Shown: positions 9,138 through 18,285 of the stretch, one piece after another
Layout of the letters: every line of letters begins with the position of its first letter
How positions within the stretch are numbered: the stretch's first letter is position 1
Assembly (NCBI RefSeq): GCF_001465595.2
Contig: NZ_CP013481.2
Coordinates: 1,612,001-1,676,000, forward strand
Direction: 5' to 3'
DNA length: 64,000 nucleotides
Source: Pandoraea apista
GTDB lineage: Bacteria > Pseudomonadota > Gammaproteobacteria > Burkholderiales > Burkholderiaceae
The notes under the pieces: generated by a model
Databases searched by the model: none
What the model saw: the letters and a program-made list of their open reading frames with translations, nothing else
Told to the model about the DNA's origin: nothing
Translations under genes and position numbers: made by a program

Positions 9138-10271
9138 TCAATCTGCGCCGGCGCGAGAGGAGGCTTGAGACAACTCGTCGATCCGTTGGGCCAGTGCGTG
9201 ACACGATAGCGGCGACGAGCCTTCGGCCTTGTTGTTGACGATCACGTAGACGGGTTGCCCGGCGAGTGCGTAATGCGTGGCGAGGGTGGCGAGCACGTCG
9301 CGTGTTGTCGGATCGGGATCGACAATCTTGTCGAACGGCGCGTACTTCGCCTTGGCTTGTTCGTAGCGGTGCGCGCTGTTCAGATTCCAGCGCACGACGA
9401 GCGGGCCCGCGCCCGTTTCGTCGAGCATGGCGAGCGCTGCGGCCTGACGTTCCACATGCGGCATGCGCGCGTGCAGACCGATGCAATAGCGCACGCCCAA
9501 CTGTCCCAATGCCCGCATGAGGCGTGGCGTAAGCAATGCGCCGTCGCGAATCTCCAGCGCATAGCACGGCCCCGCGGCGACGTTGCCGTCGGCCGAGGTT
9601 TCTCCTTGCGGTAAGGCCGGCAGGGCGGAAAAGAACGCTTCGATGCGCTGAATCAACGCAGGAATGTCGCGCAGCAACTCGACGGGCAGGGGCGACACCT
9701 GAAACACCAAGACTCCCGCCTTCGGACCGAGTCCGGCCAGACAGGGCGTGACAAACTGCTCGGTGGCAATCTGAGCGTCGAGAAAGCACGGGTTTGCGCT
9801 CAGCCCTTCGCCTTTTTCGCCGCGCACAACAGCATCGGTCACGACACTCGGCGCCTTGACCAGAAAGCGGAAGTCGTCCGGTACCTGTTGTGCATACTTC
9901 TGATACTCGACGATCGACATCGGCTTGTAGAACGACCGGTCGATGCCCACGCAGCGCAACACCGGGTGGCTGGCGTAGGCGGTGAGCCCCTGGCGGGAGA
10001 GTTTGGTGTCACTATAGTCGTCGTCCCAGACAATGCCCTTCCAGCCGGGGAACGACCACGACGAGGTGCCCAGACGAATATTGCCGGGCAGTCGATGGCC
10101 CAGTGTCTGCATGGCGGGTGGAATGTCGGCCGCACCGACGCCGCCACGGCGTGATGCGCTTTTGCGAGGTTCGGGGCTTTCCTGCGCGGGGGTGTTGCCA
10201 TCGACCTGCCCGGCACCTCCGCCTGTCGGAGGATCGTCAGGCGGCGTGCCAAACAGATCGAACTGGCTCAT
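9138..10271 (-). CDS. DUF72 (YecE-like) domain protein
   Basis: A 377-residue protein of the DUF72/YecE family, a TIM-barrel-like fold whose biochemical role is not established. Family features seen are 'IRLGTSSWSFPGWKG' near the domain start, 'KYAQQVPDDFRFLVKAP', and the C-terminal 'YVIVNNKAEGSSP'. The first 60 or so residues are a Pro/Gly-rich linker. The ATG at 10271 overlaps the stop of the upstream methyltransferase gene (ATGA), indicating coupled translation; the longer open frame upstream has no ribosome site and runs inside that gene. Confidence 0.85.
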   Translation of the reverse strand: MSQFDLFGTPPDDPPTGGGAGQVDGNTPAQESPEPRKSASRRGGVGAADIPPAMQTLGHRLPGNIRLGTSSWSFPGWKGIVWDDDYSDTKLSRQGLTAYASHPVLRCVGIDRSFYKPMSIVEYQKYAQQVPDDFRFLVKAPSVVTDAVVRGEKGEGLSANPCFLDAQIATEQFVTPCLAGLGPKAGVLVFQVSPLPVELLRDIPALIQRIEAFFSALPALPQGETSADGNVAAGPCYALEIRDGALLTPRLMRALGQLGVRYCIGLHARMPHVERQAAALAMLDETGAGPLVVRWNLNSAHRYEQAKAKYAPFDKIVDPDPTTRDVLATLATHYALAGQPVYVIVNNKAEGSSPLSCHALAQRIDELSQASSRAGAD

Positions 10272-11479
10272 CGGTTCTCGTACATGTAACGGCGCGACCA
10301 GGGCAAACGCTTGGCCGACAGACCTGCCTTGCGGCAGACGATTTGATAGATCGAGACGTGATCGTGCTCGAACGCATACGCGCAACCCGCAAGATACACG
10401 CGCCAGACCCGGAAGCGCTCTTCGCCGGCAAGTTTGCGCAGCGTAGGGGCGTGCGCTTCGAAGCGTTCGGACCAGAGCGTGAGCGTGCGGGCATAGTGAC
10501 GGCGCAGGCTTTCCACGTCGCTCGCTTCGAGTCCGCCGCGCTGCATCGATTCCAGTGCGAGACTGATGTGCGGCAACTCGCCGTTCGGGAACACGTACTT
10601 GTCGATGAACTCGCCGCCGCCCATCGCCGTCTCGCCGCTGTCCGGATCGGTCGACGTGATGCCGTGGTTCATGGCAATACCGTCGTCCTTGAGCAGCGAT
10701 GCGATCTTGGCGAAGTAGTCACGCAGGTTCTTGCGTCCTACGTGCTCGAACATGCCCACACTCGTGATGCGGTCGAACTCGCCGGTCACGTCGCGATAAT
10801 CCTGAATGCGGATTTCGATCTGATTCTCGAGGCCGAGTTTTCTGACCCGCTCGGTGGCGAGATCGAACTGGTTCTGAGAGAGCGTGACGCCGACACACTT
10901 CGCGCCGAATTTCTGCGCGGCGCGAATCACCAGGGCACCCCAGCCGCAACCGATATCGAGCAGCGTCTGCCCGGGCTGCAACTGGATCTTGGTGAGAATG
11001 TGATCGATCTTTTTCTCTTGCGCCGTATCGAGGTCCTCGTCGCCGTTTTCAAAGTAGGCACACGAATAGACCATGTTCTTGTCCAGCCAGAGCTGGTAGA
11101 ACTCGTTCGACACGTCGTAGTGAAACTCGATCGAGCGTTTGTCGGATTTCTTGCTGTGATTGAAGTGGCGTACGGCACGCTCCAGCGGGCCGATAGTCGA
11201 GAGACTGCTACCGGCGAGCGCGTAGCTCATGTCGATGACGTCGGCGAGCTTGCCCTCGACGTCGATTTCGCCCTTCACGTAAGCCTCTCCGAGATTGTCG
11301 AGGCTGGGACTCAGTAGACGCGTCATGGCCGCAGGGCCGTTGATGCGTAACGTTACGCTGGGGTTGTCGAAGGCACCGAAATCATAGTGCTGTCCATTCC
11401 AGAGCGCGAGCCGGATCGGCAGATTCGAAGATGTCTTGACGCCGCTAACCCAGTTTTCGAGTTTTTTCTCCCACAACAT
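10268..11479 (-). CDS. Cyclopropane-fatty-acyl-phospholipid synthase family methyltransferase
   Basis: A 403-residue SAM-dependent methyltransferase of the Cfa/Mycolic-acid-synthase family, expected to add a methylene group to unsaturated acyl chains of membrane phospholipids. The SAM-binding motif 'LLDIGCGWGALVIRAAQ' is clear, followed by 'GVTLSQNQFDLA' and the catalytic-region 'EHVGRKNLRDYF'. GGAG lies seven bases before ATG. The gene is shorter at its C-terminus than some homologues but complete. True Cfa and other family members cannot be told apart here, so no symbol is given. Confidence 0.88.
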   Translation of the reverse strand: MLWEKKLENWVSGVKTSSNLPIRLALWNGQHYDFGAFDNPSVTLRINGPAAMTRLLSPSLDNLGEAYVKGEIDVEGKLADVIDMSYALAGSSLSTIGPLERAVRHFNHSKKSDKRSIEFHYDVSNEFYQLWLDKNMVYSCAYFENGDEDLDTAQEKKIDHILTKIQLQPGQTLLDIGCGWGALVIRAAQKFGAKCVGVTLSQNQFDLATERVRKLGLENQIEIRIQDYRDVTGEFDRITSVGMFEHVGRKNLRDYFAKIASLLKDDGIAMNHGITSTDPDSGETAMGGGEFIDKYVFPNGELPHISLALESMQRGGLEASDVESLRRHYARTLTLWSERFEAHAPTLRKLAGEERFRVWRVYLAGCAYAFEHDHVSIYQIVCRKAGLSAKRLPWSRRYMYENR

Positions 11480-11595
11480 GGATATGCTCCAAGTGTCACC
11501 AAAAAAACTTCAATCCGTACCGCAGGCACGGTGACGTCTCCTCGTCAGAACGGGCGGGCAGGCGTACCGCGTCGGCGTAGCCGACACAACAACGT

Positions 11596-12243
11596 TTACG
11601 GGGAGAGGCGCGCCACGCGCCAGGACCCATCGGCAAGCCGGAAATACTTGATGCGATCGTGCAGGCGCGATTCACGGCCCTGCCAGAACTCGATGGTCTC
11701 CGGCACCAGCCGGTAGCCACCCCAGTGCGGCGGGCGCGGCGGGTTGTCGCCAAACTGGCGCCGGAAGTCCGCTTCGCGTTGCTCGATGATGCTGCGATCT
11801 GCCACTTCGGCGCTTTGCACCGAGGCCCAGGCACCCAGACGGGAGCCCACCGGACGCGAGTGGTAATAAGCGTCGCTCTCCGCCTCGCTCACTTTGTCGA
11901 CACGGCCCTCGATGCGCACCTGACGCTCAAGTTCGATCCAGTGAAACAGCAGACAGCCATACGGCGTGGCAGCCAGTTCCTGGCCCTTGCGCGACTCGTA
12001 GTTCGTGAAGAAGGTGAATCCGCTTTCGTCCGCGCCCTTGATGAGCACGATGCGCGCATCAGGCCGACCATCCGGCGTGACCGTGGCGAGTGTCATGGCG
12101 TTCGGCTCGGCCAGTTCGGCGGCGAGCGCTTGCTCAAACCAAAGTCGGAATTGATCGAACGGGCTGGGCGCCACGTCGGTCTCTGAAAGTGAGCCGAGGG
12201 CGTAGTTCTTGCGCAGGTCCGCGAGAGAAAGCGTCTGAGTCAC
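11596..12243 (-). CDS. pdxH: Pyridoxine/pyridoxamine 5'-phosphate oxidase PdxH
   Basis: FMN enzyme making pyridoxal 5'-phosphate, the last step of vitamin B6 synthesis and salvage. The 215-residue size is right. Family features are '[14 protein letters not shown]' at the N-terminus, '[20 protein letters not shown]' (FMN-binding region), 'QVRIEGRV', and the C-terminal '[16 protein letters not shown]' that binds substrate. The start is a GTG; the frame runs open further upstream to 12642, but that extension has no family similarity and a low-complexity Arg/Pro composition. Confidence 0.93.
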   Translation of the reverse strand: MTQTLSLADLRKNYALGSLSETDVAPSPFDQFRLWFEQALAAELAEPNAMTLATVTPDGRPDARIVLIKGADESGFTFFTNYESRKGQELAATPYGCLLFHWIELERQVRIEGRVDKVSEAESDAYYHSRPVGSRLGAWASVQSAEVADRSIIEQREADFRRQFGDNPPRPPHWGGYRLVPETIEFWQGRESRLHDRIKYFRLADGSWRVARLSP

Positions 12244-12476
12244 GACGATCGATATCAGTCTGTTGCGGTTGGGGGTTGCGACACAGTATAGCGAAGAGTC
12301 GGCGAATGTGCGCGCGTGACGATTTGTCGCATAGCGTTGCACAGGATCCTTCGAATGCCCCGTGAGGCGGGCATTTCGCGCCATGTGCTTGATATTTAAG
12401 GAGTGAAGTAGTTTTGTCGAATTGTCGCCGTTGCTTCCGAAATCGCACGGCATGGGGCCGGAAAATCCCTGTGCCT

Positions 12477-12513
12477 GGCATGGGCATTGCTTTGGCGCGC
12501 CGAAGCCCATGCC
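12477..12513 (-). terminator. Possible terminator hairpin after asmA-like gene
   Basis: GGCATGGGC (12477-12485) and GCCCATGCC (12505-12513) form a 9-bp stem, with an inner GGCGCGCC palindrome. On the minus strand it lies just after the AsmA-like stop codon. No T-run follows, so termination is uncertain. Confidence 0.35.
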
Positions 12514-12529
12514 CGCCCCGATCAGGGGG

Positions 12530-14638
12530 TCACGGCGCTTCCCGGCCCGACCCAAATACAGGCGCCGTGGCCGCGGGCGAGGGGGGGAGCGAGCTGCCGG
12601 ACGGGCGCCTTTTCGCCCCGGATTGGGGGGCGCTCGTACCATTGGCGTCGGGCACCGGTTTCACCTTGGACGGATTCCTGCTCGCCGGACGTTGCAGATT
12701 GGCGAGCAACTCGCCGCAAGGGCTGTCCTTGCCCGGTCCGAGTTCCAGCAGCGGCACGAGTGCGGTGTACGGGGCGAGCACGCCCAGCGCGATGGCGCCG
12801 CCGGCGCGAGCCACCAATGTCGGTACGTTGACGCCCACGTCCGGATGCTTGAAGGTGCCACGCACATACAGCGGCGAGCGCAACGACAGCAAGCCGAAGT
12901 GTTTCGGCTCCGGCCGGATCGTCAGATTGAAGTGTTCGCGCTTGAGGTCGACCTGACCGGTCACGCCAATGCTCGTATCGTCGGTGTCGATCACAAACGT
13001 GCGGGCGTCCATCAAGCCGTCGCGCACCGCAAAGTCTGCCGCCGCACACCGCATCTCGACCTGCTTGTCGCCGAAGAGTTTTGTGAGGACGATGTTCCCC
13101 ACGTTGAGCCCCAGGTATTGCAGTAGTAGCTTGCTCACCGAGCCGCGATCGATCAGCGTTTTGATCTCACCATTCGACGAGCCGGCCAACGCGGCGACCG
13201 AGTTGCCGGTGGCTGTCAGCGCGGCGTCGCCATTCACTTCACCCACGCTGGTTTTCATCAGATCGACCTCGGGCAGCAATTGCTTCATTTGCAGGTGGCG
13301 CAACGAGACTTGCGAATCCACCTTCATCAGTTCGGCTTGCCCGTTGAGCACCAGTGTCGACGTGATGCGTCCGCCGGCGACACCGAACTCCAGCGGCCGG
13401 AGCGAGAGCACGCCATCGTCAAGCACGATGTGCGTGACGAGGTTGTCGATCGGCAGGCTCCTGTCCTTGATGATCTTGCGGCCCGTGAACTGCACGTCGG
13501 CGTCGATGGCGCGCCAGCGATCGGTCTTGAAGGGATCGACCGGCAGTACTTTGTCGGAGGGCGGCGCTTTCGGCTTGCCCGTCAGGTCGCTGCCGCCCGA
13601 CGGATTCTGCCCGCCCACGACCGGTCCGAGGTCGACCAGACGCAATTGATTCGATACGACCGCGCCTTGCAGGATGTTGCGCGGCTCGCGCTGACGCAAC
13701 ACGAGCGTGCCCGAGAGATCGCTCTGACCGACCTTGCCGAGAAAGCGCTCGTAGCGCCATACGCCAGCGGTATGCAGCAGATGCCCATTGGTCTCGTACG
13801 CGGGGGTTTCCGGCAGCAATACGCCCGTGATCGGGTAAAGGTCGGCCATCGTCGGGCCGGACAGCCGCAGATGCATGTCGAGCGCCGACAATGTCGCCGG
13901 ATTCGTGAACGTTCCCGTCGCGGCGATCTGGGTGCGGCCGATGCGCACGCTGGCGTCGAGCGGATAGGGATCGCCGGTGTCTTCGAGCGAGAGTACGTCG
14001 CCGCCTCGTGCCTTGCCCGTGACCGGGACCTTTCGGAACGTGCCTTTGAGCGAGACGCCGATGCCATAGGGGGCCTGCCCGTCGATGGTCGCGATGTTCG
14101 CGGTGAGATCGAGTTGCTGGGGGGCAAGGTTGGCGCGCACCACGCCGTCTTCGAGAATCAGGCGGCCAATGCGCAGTTTCCACGGGGAGGGCTTGCCGTC
14201 GCCCTTCGTGAAAGTCCAGTTGTTCTGTCCGTCGGCCCGTTGCTCCACGATTACCTTGGGCGCAGACAGTGTCACTTCGGGCAGCACGACATGTTTGTCG
14301 AGCAACGGCAGCCATTCGAGCGAGAACGTGAGGCGCCCGAGCGCGATCATGTTCGGCTCCTGACTCCACGCAACGTTGCCTAACACGATATCATTCGCGA
14401 TCAGGCGAGGCCGCGGCAGCCAGCGCCCCAGTCCCGGGGCCTGTGCGTTCGGCGCCAGCCAGTGCAGCGAGAGGTCACCCCTGATGGCGAACGGGCGGCC
14501 GGTCGCGGTGCTCACCTCCCGGTTGATGAAGGGCCGGGCGTAGTTCCAGTCAAACCACGTGATGAACGCCGCGAATGCCAGCACGATGGCGACTATCGTG
14601 ATCGCCAGCCATTTCAAGGACGTTACCCATCGCATCAT
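12530..14638 (-). CDS. AsmA-family protein
   Basis: About 702 residues, anchored in the inner membrane by one N-terminal segment ('[17 protein letters not shown]', around residues 11-27), with the rest predicted periplasmic beta-rich. AsmA features are '[17 protein letters not shown]' after the anchor, '[18 protein letters not shown]', and the C-terminal AsmA_2 region ending in '[20 protein letters not shown]'. The family is linked to envelope lipid transport and outer-membrane assembly. Two adjacent ATG codons (14638, 14635) are possible starts, and both overlap the divergent tcdA start. The last 40 residues are a low-complexity Ser/Pro/Ala tail. Confidence 0.85.
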   Translation of the reverse strand: MMRWVTSLKWLAITIVAIVLAFAAFITWFDWNYARPFINREVSTATGRPFAIRGDLSLHWLAPNAQAPGLGRWLPRPRLIANDIVLGNVAWSQEPNMIALGRLTFSLEWLPLLDKHVVLPEVTLSAPKVIVEQRADGQNNWTFTKGDGKPSPWKLRIGRLILEDGVVRANLAPQQLDLTANIATIDGQAPYGIGVSLKGTFRKVPVTGKARGGDVLSLEDTGDPYPLDASVRIGRTQIAATGTFTNPATLSALDMHLRLSGPTMADLYPITGVLLPETPAYETNGHLLHTAGVWRYERFLGKVGQSDLSGTLVLRQREPRNILQGAVVSNQLRLVDLGPVVGGQNPSGGSDLTGKPKAPPSDKVLPVDPFKTDRWRAIDADVQFTGRKIIKDRSLPIDNLVTHIVLDDGVLSLRPLEFGVAGGRITSTLVLNGQAELMKVDSQVSLRHLQMKQLLPEVDLMKTSVGEVNGDAALTATGNSVAALAGSSNGEIKTLIDRGSVSKLLLQYLGLNVGNIVLTKLFGDKQVEMRCAAADFAVRDGLMDARTFVIDTDDTSIGVTGQVDLKREHFNLTIRPEPKHFGLLSLRSPLYVRGTFKHPDVGVNVPTLVARAGGAIALGVLAPYTALVPLLELGPGKDSPCGELLANLQRPASRNPSKVKPVPDANGTSAPQSGAKRRPSGSSLPPSPAATAPVFGSGREAP

Positions 14639-15473
14639 GAACAGTACCCCGTCGATCGTTGTTGCTCCGGTGCCTGCCACGCCATCGGAGGAAGATTTTG
14701 ACGCGAATCGCCGCTTCGGCGGTATCGCGCGTTTATACGGTGACGACGGCCTCGCGCGCTTGCGTGATGCCCACGTGGCCGTCATCGGCATCGGCGGCGT
14801 TGGCTCGTGGGTGGCCGAAGCATTGGCGCGCAGCGCCGTGGGCCGACTCACACTTATCGATCTCGATAACGTCGCCGAAAGCAATACCAATCGTCAGGTG
14901 CACGCCCTGGACGGCAACTACGGAAAACCGAAAGTTGCCGCGATGGCCGAGCGAATTGTGGCCATCAATCCCGCTTGCCAGCTCACGCTTGTCGAAGACT
15001 TCGTGGAGCTGGAGAACCTCGACGCCATGCTGAGCGGTGGTTTCGACTGGGTCGTCGACGCCATCGACAGCGTACGGGTGAAGACAGCGCTTATCGCATG
15101 GTGTGTGGCGCATAAGCAGCGTCTGATCACCGTAGGCGGCGCGGGCGGTCAGATCGATCCGACACGCATTCGTATCGACGATCTCGCTCGCACGATCCAG
15201 GACCCGCTGCTTGCCAAAGTGCGTGCGCAATTACGCAAGCAACATGGTTTTGTCCGTGGGCCGAAAGCCAAGTTCAACGTGCCCGCCGTGTACTCCGACG
15301 AGCCCTTGCAGTATCCGGAAGCGGTCTGCGCCCCGGCTGACGGTCCCGATACGGCTGTGGGGCCACAGGGCCTGAACTGCGCCGGTTTTGGCTCAAGCAT
15401 GTGTGTGACAGCCACCTTCGGCATGGCAGCCGCAGCCCACGTCTTGAAGCGAATCACGATGCGTGCGGCCTGA
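14637..15473 (+). CDS. tcdA: tRNA threonylcarbamoyladenosine dehydratase TcdA (CsdL)
   Basis: ThiF/E1-like enzyme that uses ATP to cyclise t6A to ct6A at position 37 of ANN-decoding tRNAs. The 278-residue protein opens its domain with 'DANRRFGGIARLYG', has the nucleotide-binding 'GIGGVGSWVAEALARS' at 51-66, 'DLDNVAESNTNRQ', and 'VVDAIDSVRVK', all typical. The ATG at 14637 overlaps the divergent AsmA-like start; an in-frame GTG at 14670 is the alternative and would remove the overlap. A perfect terminator follows at 15588. Confidence 0.92.
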   Translation: MNSTPSIVVAPVPATPSEEDFDANRRFGGIARLYGDDGLARLRDAHVAVIGIGGVGSWVAEALARSAVGRLTLIDLDNVAESNTNRQVHALDGNYGKPKVAAMAERIVAINPACQLTLVEDFVELENLDAMLSGGFDWVVDAIDSVRVKTALIAWCVAHKQRLITVGGAGGQIDPTRIRIDDLARTIQDPLLAKVRAQLRKQHGFVRGPKAKFNVPAVYSDEPLQYPEAVCAPADGPDTAVGPQGLNCAGFGSSMCVTATFGMAAAAHVLKRITMRAA

Positions 15474-15587
15474 TGGCCTACCTGACGTGTCCCTGTTTTA
15501 CCAAGGCGAGCGCGCCACGTCTGTAACCAAAAGTTACCAATCGCGATCGGTGTCGATGCCTCGATAAACGTTTCGATGTCTGAAATG

Positions 15588-15617
15588 ACAATGGCCGGGA
15601 TTGCTCCCGGCCATTGT
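15588..15617 (+). terminator. Rho-independent-like terminator after tcdA
   Basis: A perfect 13-bp stem, 15588-15600 with 15605-15617, loop TTGC, followed by TATTAC. It lies between convergent tcdA and fadD. Confidence 0.75.
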
Positions 15618-15637
15618 TATTACGTGGTGCTTTATAG

Positions 15638-15679
15638 GGCGCCTTATGTCGCCCCTTACGTGGGGCCCTTATGTGGCGC
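15638..15679. repeat. Three short CCTTAYGTSGSS repeats forming nested stems
   Basis: Near-copies CCTTATGTCGCC (15642-15653), CCTTACGTGGGG (15654-15665) and CCTTATGTGGCG (15667-15678). The surrounding GGCGCC/GCCCC and GGGGC/GGCGC can pair as a nested hairpin. It is downstream of fadD on the minus strand and may serve as its terminator, though no T-run is present. Confidence 0.4.
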
Positions 15680-15745
15680 TTTCCGGCTTCGCATTGTTTC
15701 GCGATGTCAGGCGAGACCGCTCGCCGGGAAAAGCAGCACAGTTGG

Positions 15746-17398
15746 TCAGCGCAGTTCGCGACGCAGTACCTTGCCCACCGGTGTCTTGGGCAAGTCTTTG
15801 CGGAACTCGATCAGATGCGGCACCTTGTAGTTCGTCAGGTGCTGGCGGCAGAAGTCGATGATGATCTGCTCGGTCAGGTCCTGCGACTTCTTCACGATCA
15901 CGGCCTTTACCGCTTCGCCGGTGCGCTCGCTCGGCACGCCGACGACAGCCGCTTCAAGCACGCCCGGACACATGGCCAGCACACTCTCGACCTCATTCGG
16001 ATACACGTTGAAGCCGGACACGATGATCATGTCCTTCTTGCGGTCGGTGATGCGCACATAGCCCTGCGCGTCCATCGTGCCAATGTCGCCGGTACGCAGC
16101 CAGCCATCGGGCGTAATCGTCTTGGCCGTCTCGTCCGGCCGATGCCAGTAGCCCTTCATGACCTGCGGGCCGCGCACGCAGATCTCGCCTTCCTGATCGA
16201 AGCCGAGCGCTTCGTTCGCGTCGTTGCGAATGCTGACATCCGTTGACGAGATCGGCAGACCGATGGACCCGTTGAACTCGCTGCCGAGCGGGTTGATACA
16301 CACGGCAGGCGACGTTTCCGTCAGACCATAGGCCTCGATGAGCGGATGACCGGTGACCTTCTGCCAACGATCGGCCACGGCACGCTGCACGGCTGCACCG
16401 CCGCCAAGCGCACACTTGAGCGCGCTGAAATCGAGCTGGTCGAACCCCGGGGTATTGAGTAGCCCGTTGAACAGCGTATTCACGCCCGTCATGAACGTGA
16501 ATTTCCACTTGCCCAGTTCTTTCACGAAACCGGGCATGTCGCGCGGGTTGGTAATCAGCAGATTGAGCGCGCCCAACTGGAGGAACACCAGACAGTTCGC
16601 GGTGAGACAGAAGATGTGATAAAGCGGCAGGGCGGTAACGATGATCTCCTTGCCCTCTTCGAGGCCGGAGCCGATCCAGGCGCGCGCCTGCAACATATTG
16701 GCGATCATGTTGCGATGCGTGAGCATGGCCCCCTTGGCCACCCCCGTAGTGCCGCCCGTGTATTGCAGGAACGCAATGTCGTCGTGACCCAGTTGTATTT
16801 CCTGATGCTGGGCACGCGCGCCCTGAGCGAGCGCGGTACGGAACGGCACGGCGTGGGGAATGCTCCACGCGGGCACCATTTTCTTCACATGCCGCACCAC
16901 GTAGTTCACGATCCAGCGCTTGGGCGCCGGCACGAGGTCGCCGATCGCGGTCGTGATGACGTGTTTGACCGGTGTATTGGGCAGCGCCTTTTGCAACGTG
17001 GCGGCGAAGTTCTCGATCACGACGATGGCGCCACAGTCGGCGTCCTTGAGCTGATGCTCAAGCTCGCCTGCCGTGTATAGCGGATTGACGTTCACGACCA
17101 CCATGCCGGCACGCAGGATACCGAAGACAGCGACCGGATATTGCAGCAGGTTCGGCGACATGATCGCCACGCGCGCGCCGCGCTCCAGGCCGGGCAAACT
17201 CTGCAGATAGGCGGCAAAGTCACGCGACTTGCGCTCGAGTTCAGCGAAGGTCATCGTCACGCCGAGGTTGGTGAACGACGGGCGATCCGCGAACTTCTGG
17301 CAGCTTTGCAGGAACAGATCGTTCAGCGAACGATACCTGTTGACGTCGATCTCGGCCGGCACGCCGGGCGGATAGCTCTTGAGCCAGACTTTTTCCAT
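15746..17398 (-). CDS. fadD: Long-chain fatty-acid-CoA ligase FadD
   Basis: Activates fatty acids to acyl-CoA for beta-oxidation, at the inner face of the membrane. A 550-residue ANL-superfamily enzyme: P-loop 'YTGGTTGVAKG' at 213-223, then 'EAYGLTETSPAVC', 'GWLRTGDIGTMDAQGYVRI', 'DRKKDMIIVSGFNVYPNEVE' and the final catalytic-lysine region 'LPKTPVGKVLRREL'. The opening 'MEKVWLKSYPPGVP' matches FadD. The start has AAGGAG upstream; the open frame runs on to 17668 without support. Confidence 0.92.
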   Translation of the reverse strand: MEKVWLKSYPPGVPAEIDVNRYRSLNDLFLQSCQKFADRPSFTNLGVTMTFAELERKSRDFAAYLQSLPGLERGARVAIMSPNLLQYPVAVFGILRAGMVVVNVNPLYTAGELEHQLKDADCGAIVVIENFAATLQKALPNTPVKHVITTAIGDLVPAPKRWIVNYVVRHVKKMVPAWSIPHAVPFRTALAQGARAQHQEIQLGHDDIAFLQYTGGTTGVAKGAMLTHRNMIANMLQARAWIGSGLEEGKEIIVTALPLYHIFCLTANCLVFLQLGALNLLITNPRDMPGFVKELGKWKFTFMTGVNTLFNGLLNTPGFDQLDFSALKCALGGGAAVQRAVADRWQKVTGHPLIEAYGLTETSPAVCINPLGSEFNGSIGLPISSTDVSIRNDANEALGFDQEGEICVRGPQVMKGYWHRPDETAKTITPDGWLRTGDIGTMDAQGYVRITDRKKDMIIVSGFNVYPNEVESVLAMCPGVLEAAVVGVPSERTGEAVKAVIVKKSQDLTEQIIIDFCRQHLTNYKVPHLIEFRKDLPKTPVGKVLRRELR

Positions 17399-17807
17399 GA
17401 GCGCCTCCTTGAATTTGGTTTTTATCGCATCGTCGTCGCCGGGGGAAGAGCCTTGGCGCGCGGTGCGTCGATTCATCGCATTTCTTTTGGCAATGCAAGA
17501 GAGGGCTCCGAACGTGTCGTCTCCCACAGTCCGGTCTCGCGCATGCACGGCAAACGCGCCAATCGACGCGCTGCAAAAAGTCGTAGCATACCGTGCCGTT
17601 TCCGGCGACAGCACATGGAAAGCCCTGATTTGATGCGGGTTTGCGTGGAGTAATTGTTCTAGCGGCAAAGACTTGCCATTGAGGGGGATTCCGCGCTAAT
17701 CCCGCACGGAATGGCCGATGTGACGGACAAACCGCAGATGTGACAAAAGAATTGCAAAAAACGCTTGCGTGGCGGGCTGGTTTCTTACATAATTCTGTTC
17801 TCACGAC
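17399..17807. other. Intergenic region upstream of fadD and tRNA-Arg
   Basis: A 409-bp gap with no convincing gene. It should hold the fadD promoter on the minus strand, which I could not pin down, and the tRNA promoter at 17765-17793 on the plus strand. Confidence 0.5.
17765..17793 (+). promoter_or_regulatory. sigma70-type promoter of the first tRNA-Arg
   Basis: -35 TTGCGT (17765-17770), a 17-bp spacer, and -10 CATAAT (17788-17793), about 14 bp before the mature tRNA 5' end. Confidence 0.6.
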
Positions 17808-17884
17808 GCGGCTGTAGCTCAGTTGGATAGAGTACTTGGCTACGAACCAAGGGGTCGTGGGTTCGAATCCTGCCAGCCGCGCCA
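17808..17884 (+). tRNA. tRNA-Arg(ACG), copy 1
   Basis: A full cloverleaf: acceptor GCGGCTG/CAGCCGC, D-arm GCTC...GAGT, anticodon stem CTTGG/CCAAG with loop CTACGAA giving anticodon ACG, T-arm GTGGG-TTCGAAT-CCTGC (one G.T-type pair), discriminator G, and encoded CCA at 17882-17884. A34 would be edited to inosine to read CGU/CGC/CGA. Confidence 0.97.
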
Positions 17885-17893
17885 CCTAATTCG

Positions 17894-17925
17894 AGGGTCT
17901 CCTCACGGGGAGACCCTTAGTTTTT
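17894..17925 (+). terminator. Terminator after tRNA-Arg copy 1
   Basis: GGGTCTCC (17895-17902) pairs with GGAGACCC (17909-17916), followed by TTAGTTTTT. It suggests the two tRNAs are transcribed separately or that copy 1 ends most transcripts. Confidence 0.8.
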
Positions 17926-18039
17926 CGGGAGAGTCTTTCCCAGTGACGCGCCGCATGTCATGTACATTCGGCCCGCGTCGATGAGAAGGCAAACCGACAG
18001 CAGCAGGATCGTCTGATCGGTGTCTCACGTGCAGTAAGT

Positions 18040-18116
18040 GCGGCTGTAGCTCAGTTGGATAGAGTACTTGGCTACGAACCAAGGGGTCGTGGGTTCGAAT
18101 CCTGCCAGCCGCGCCA
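18040..18116 (+). tRNA. tRNA-Arg(ACG), copy 2
   Basis: Identical to copy 1 over all 77 bases, including CCA (18114-18116), and 232 bp further on. The flanking sequences differ completely, so this is an old duplication or independently maintained pair. No clear promoter was found just upstream. Confidence 0.97.
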
Positions 18117-18128
18117 ACCCAGTTGGCA

Positions 18129-18169
18129 AAAACGCTCCAGAGGCGAAAGCTTCTGGAGCGTTTTCGTTT
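18129..18169 (+). terminator. Bidirectional terminator after tRNA-Arg copy 2
   Basis: AAAACGCTCCAGA (18129-18141) pairs perfectly with TCTGGAGCGTTTT (18152-18164), with a GAAA-capped inner loop and T-rich/A-rich flanks on both sides. It can serve the tRNA on the plus strand and the convergent efflux operon on the minus strand. Confidence 0.85.
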
Positions 18170-18285
18170 GTGCGGACGAAAAGCGCCGTGCGATTCGACG
18201 TTCCACACGCGCGTATCGGCTAACGGCGGGCACGGCGACGTTCCGCCTCGAACGCCATCGTACCCAACACGGAAGGCCCGAAGCG

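Noticed and set aside
12414..12956. Plus-strand frame with an AAGGAG-like site at 12398
   Set aside because: It starts with TTG at poor spacing and runs antisense through the AsmA-like gene.
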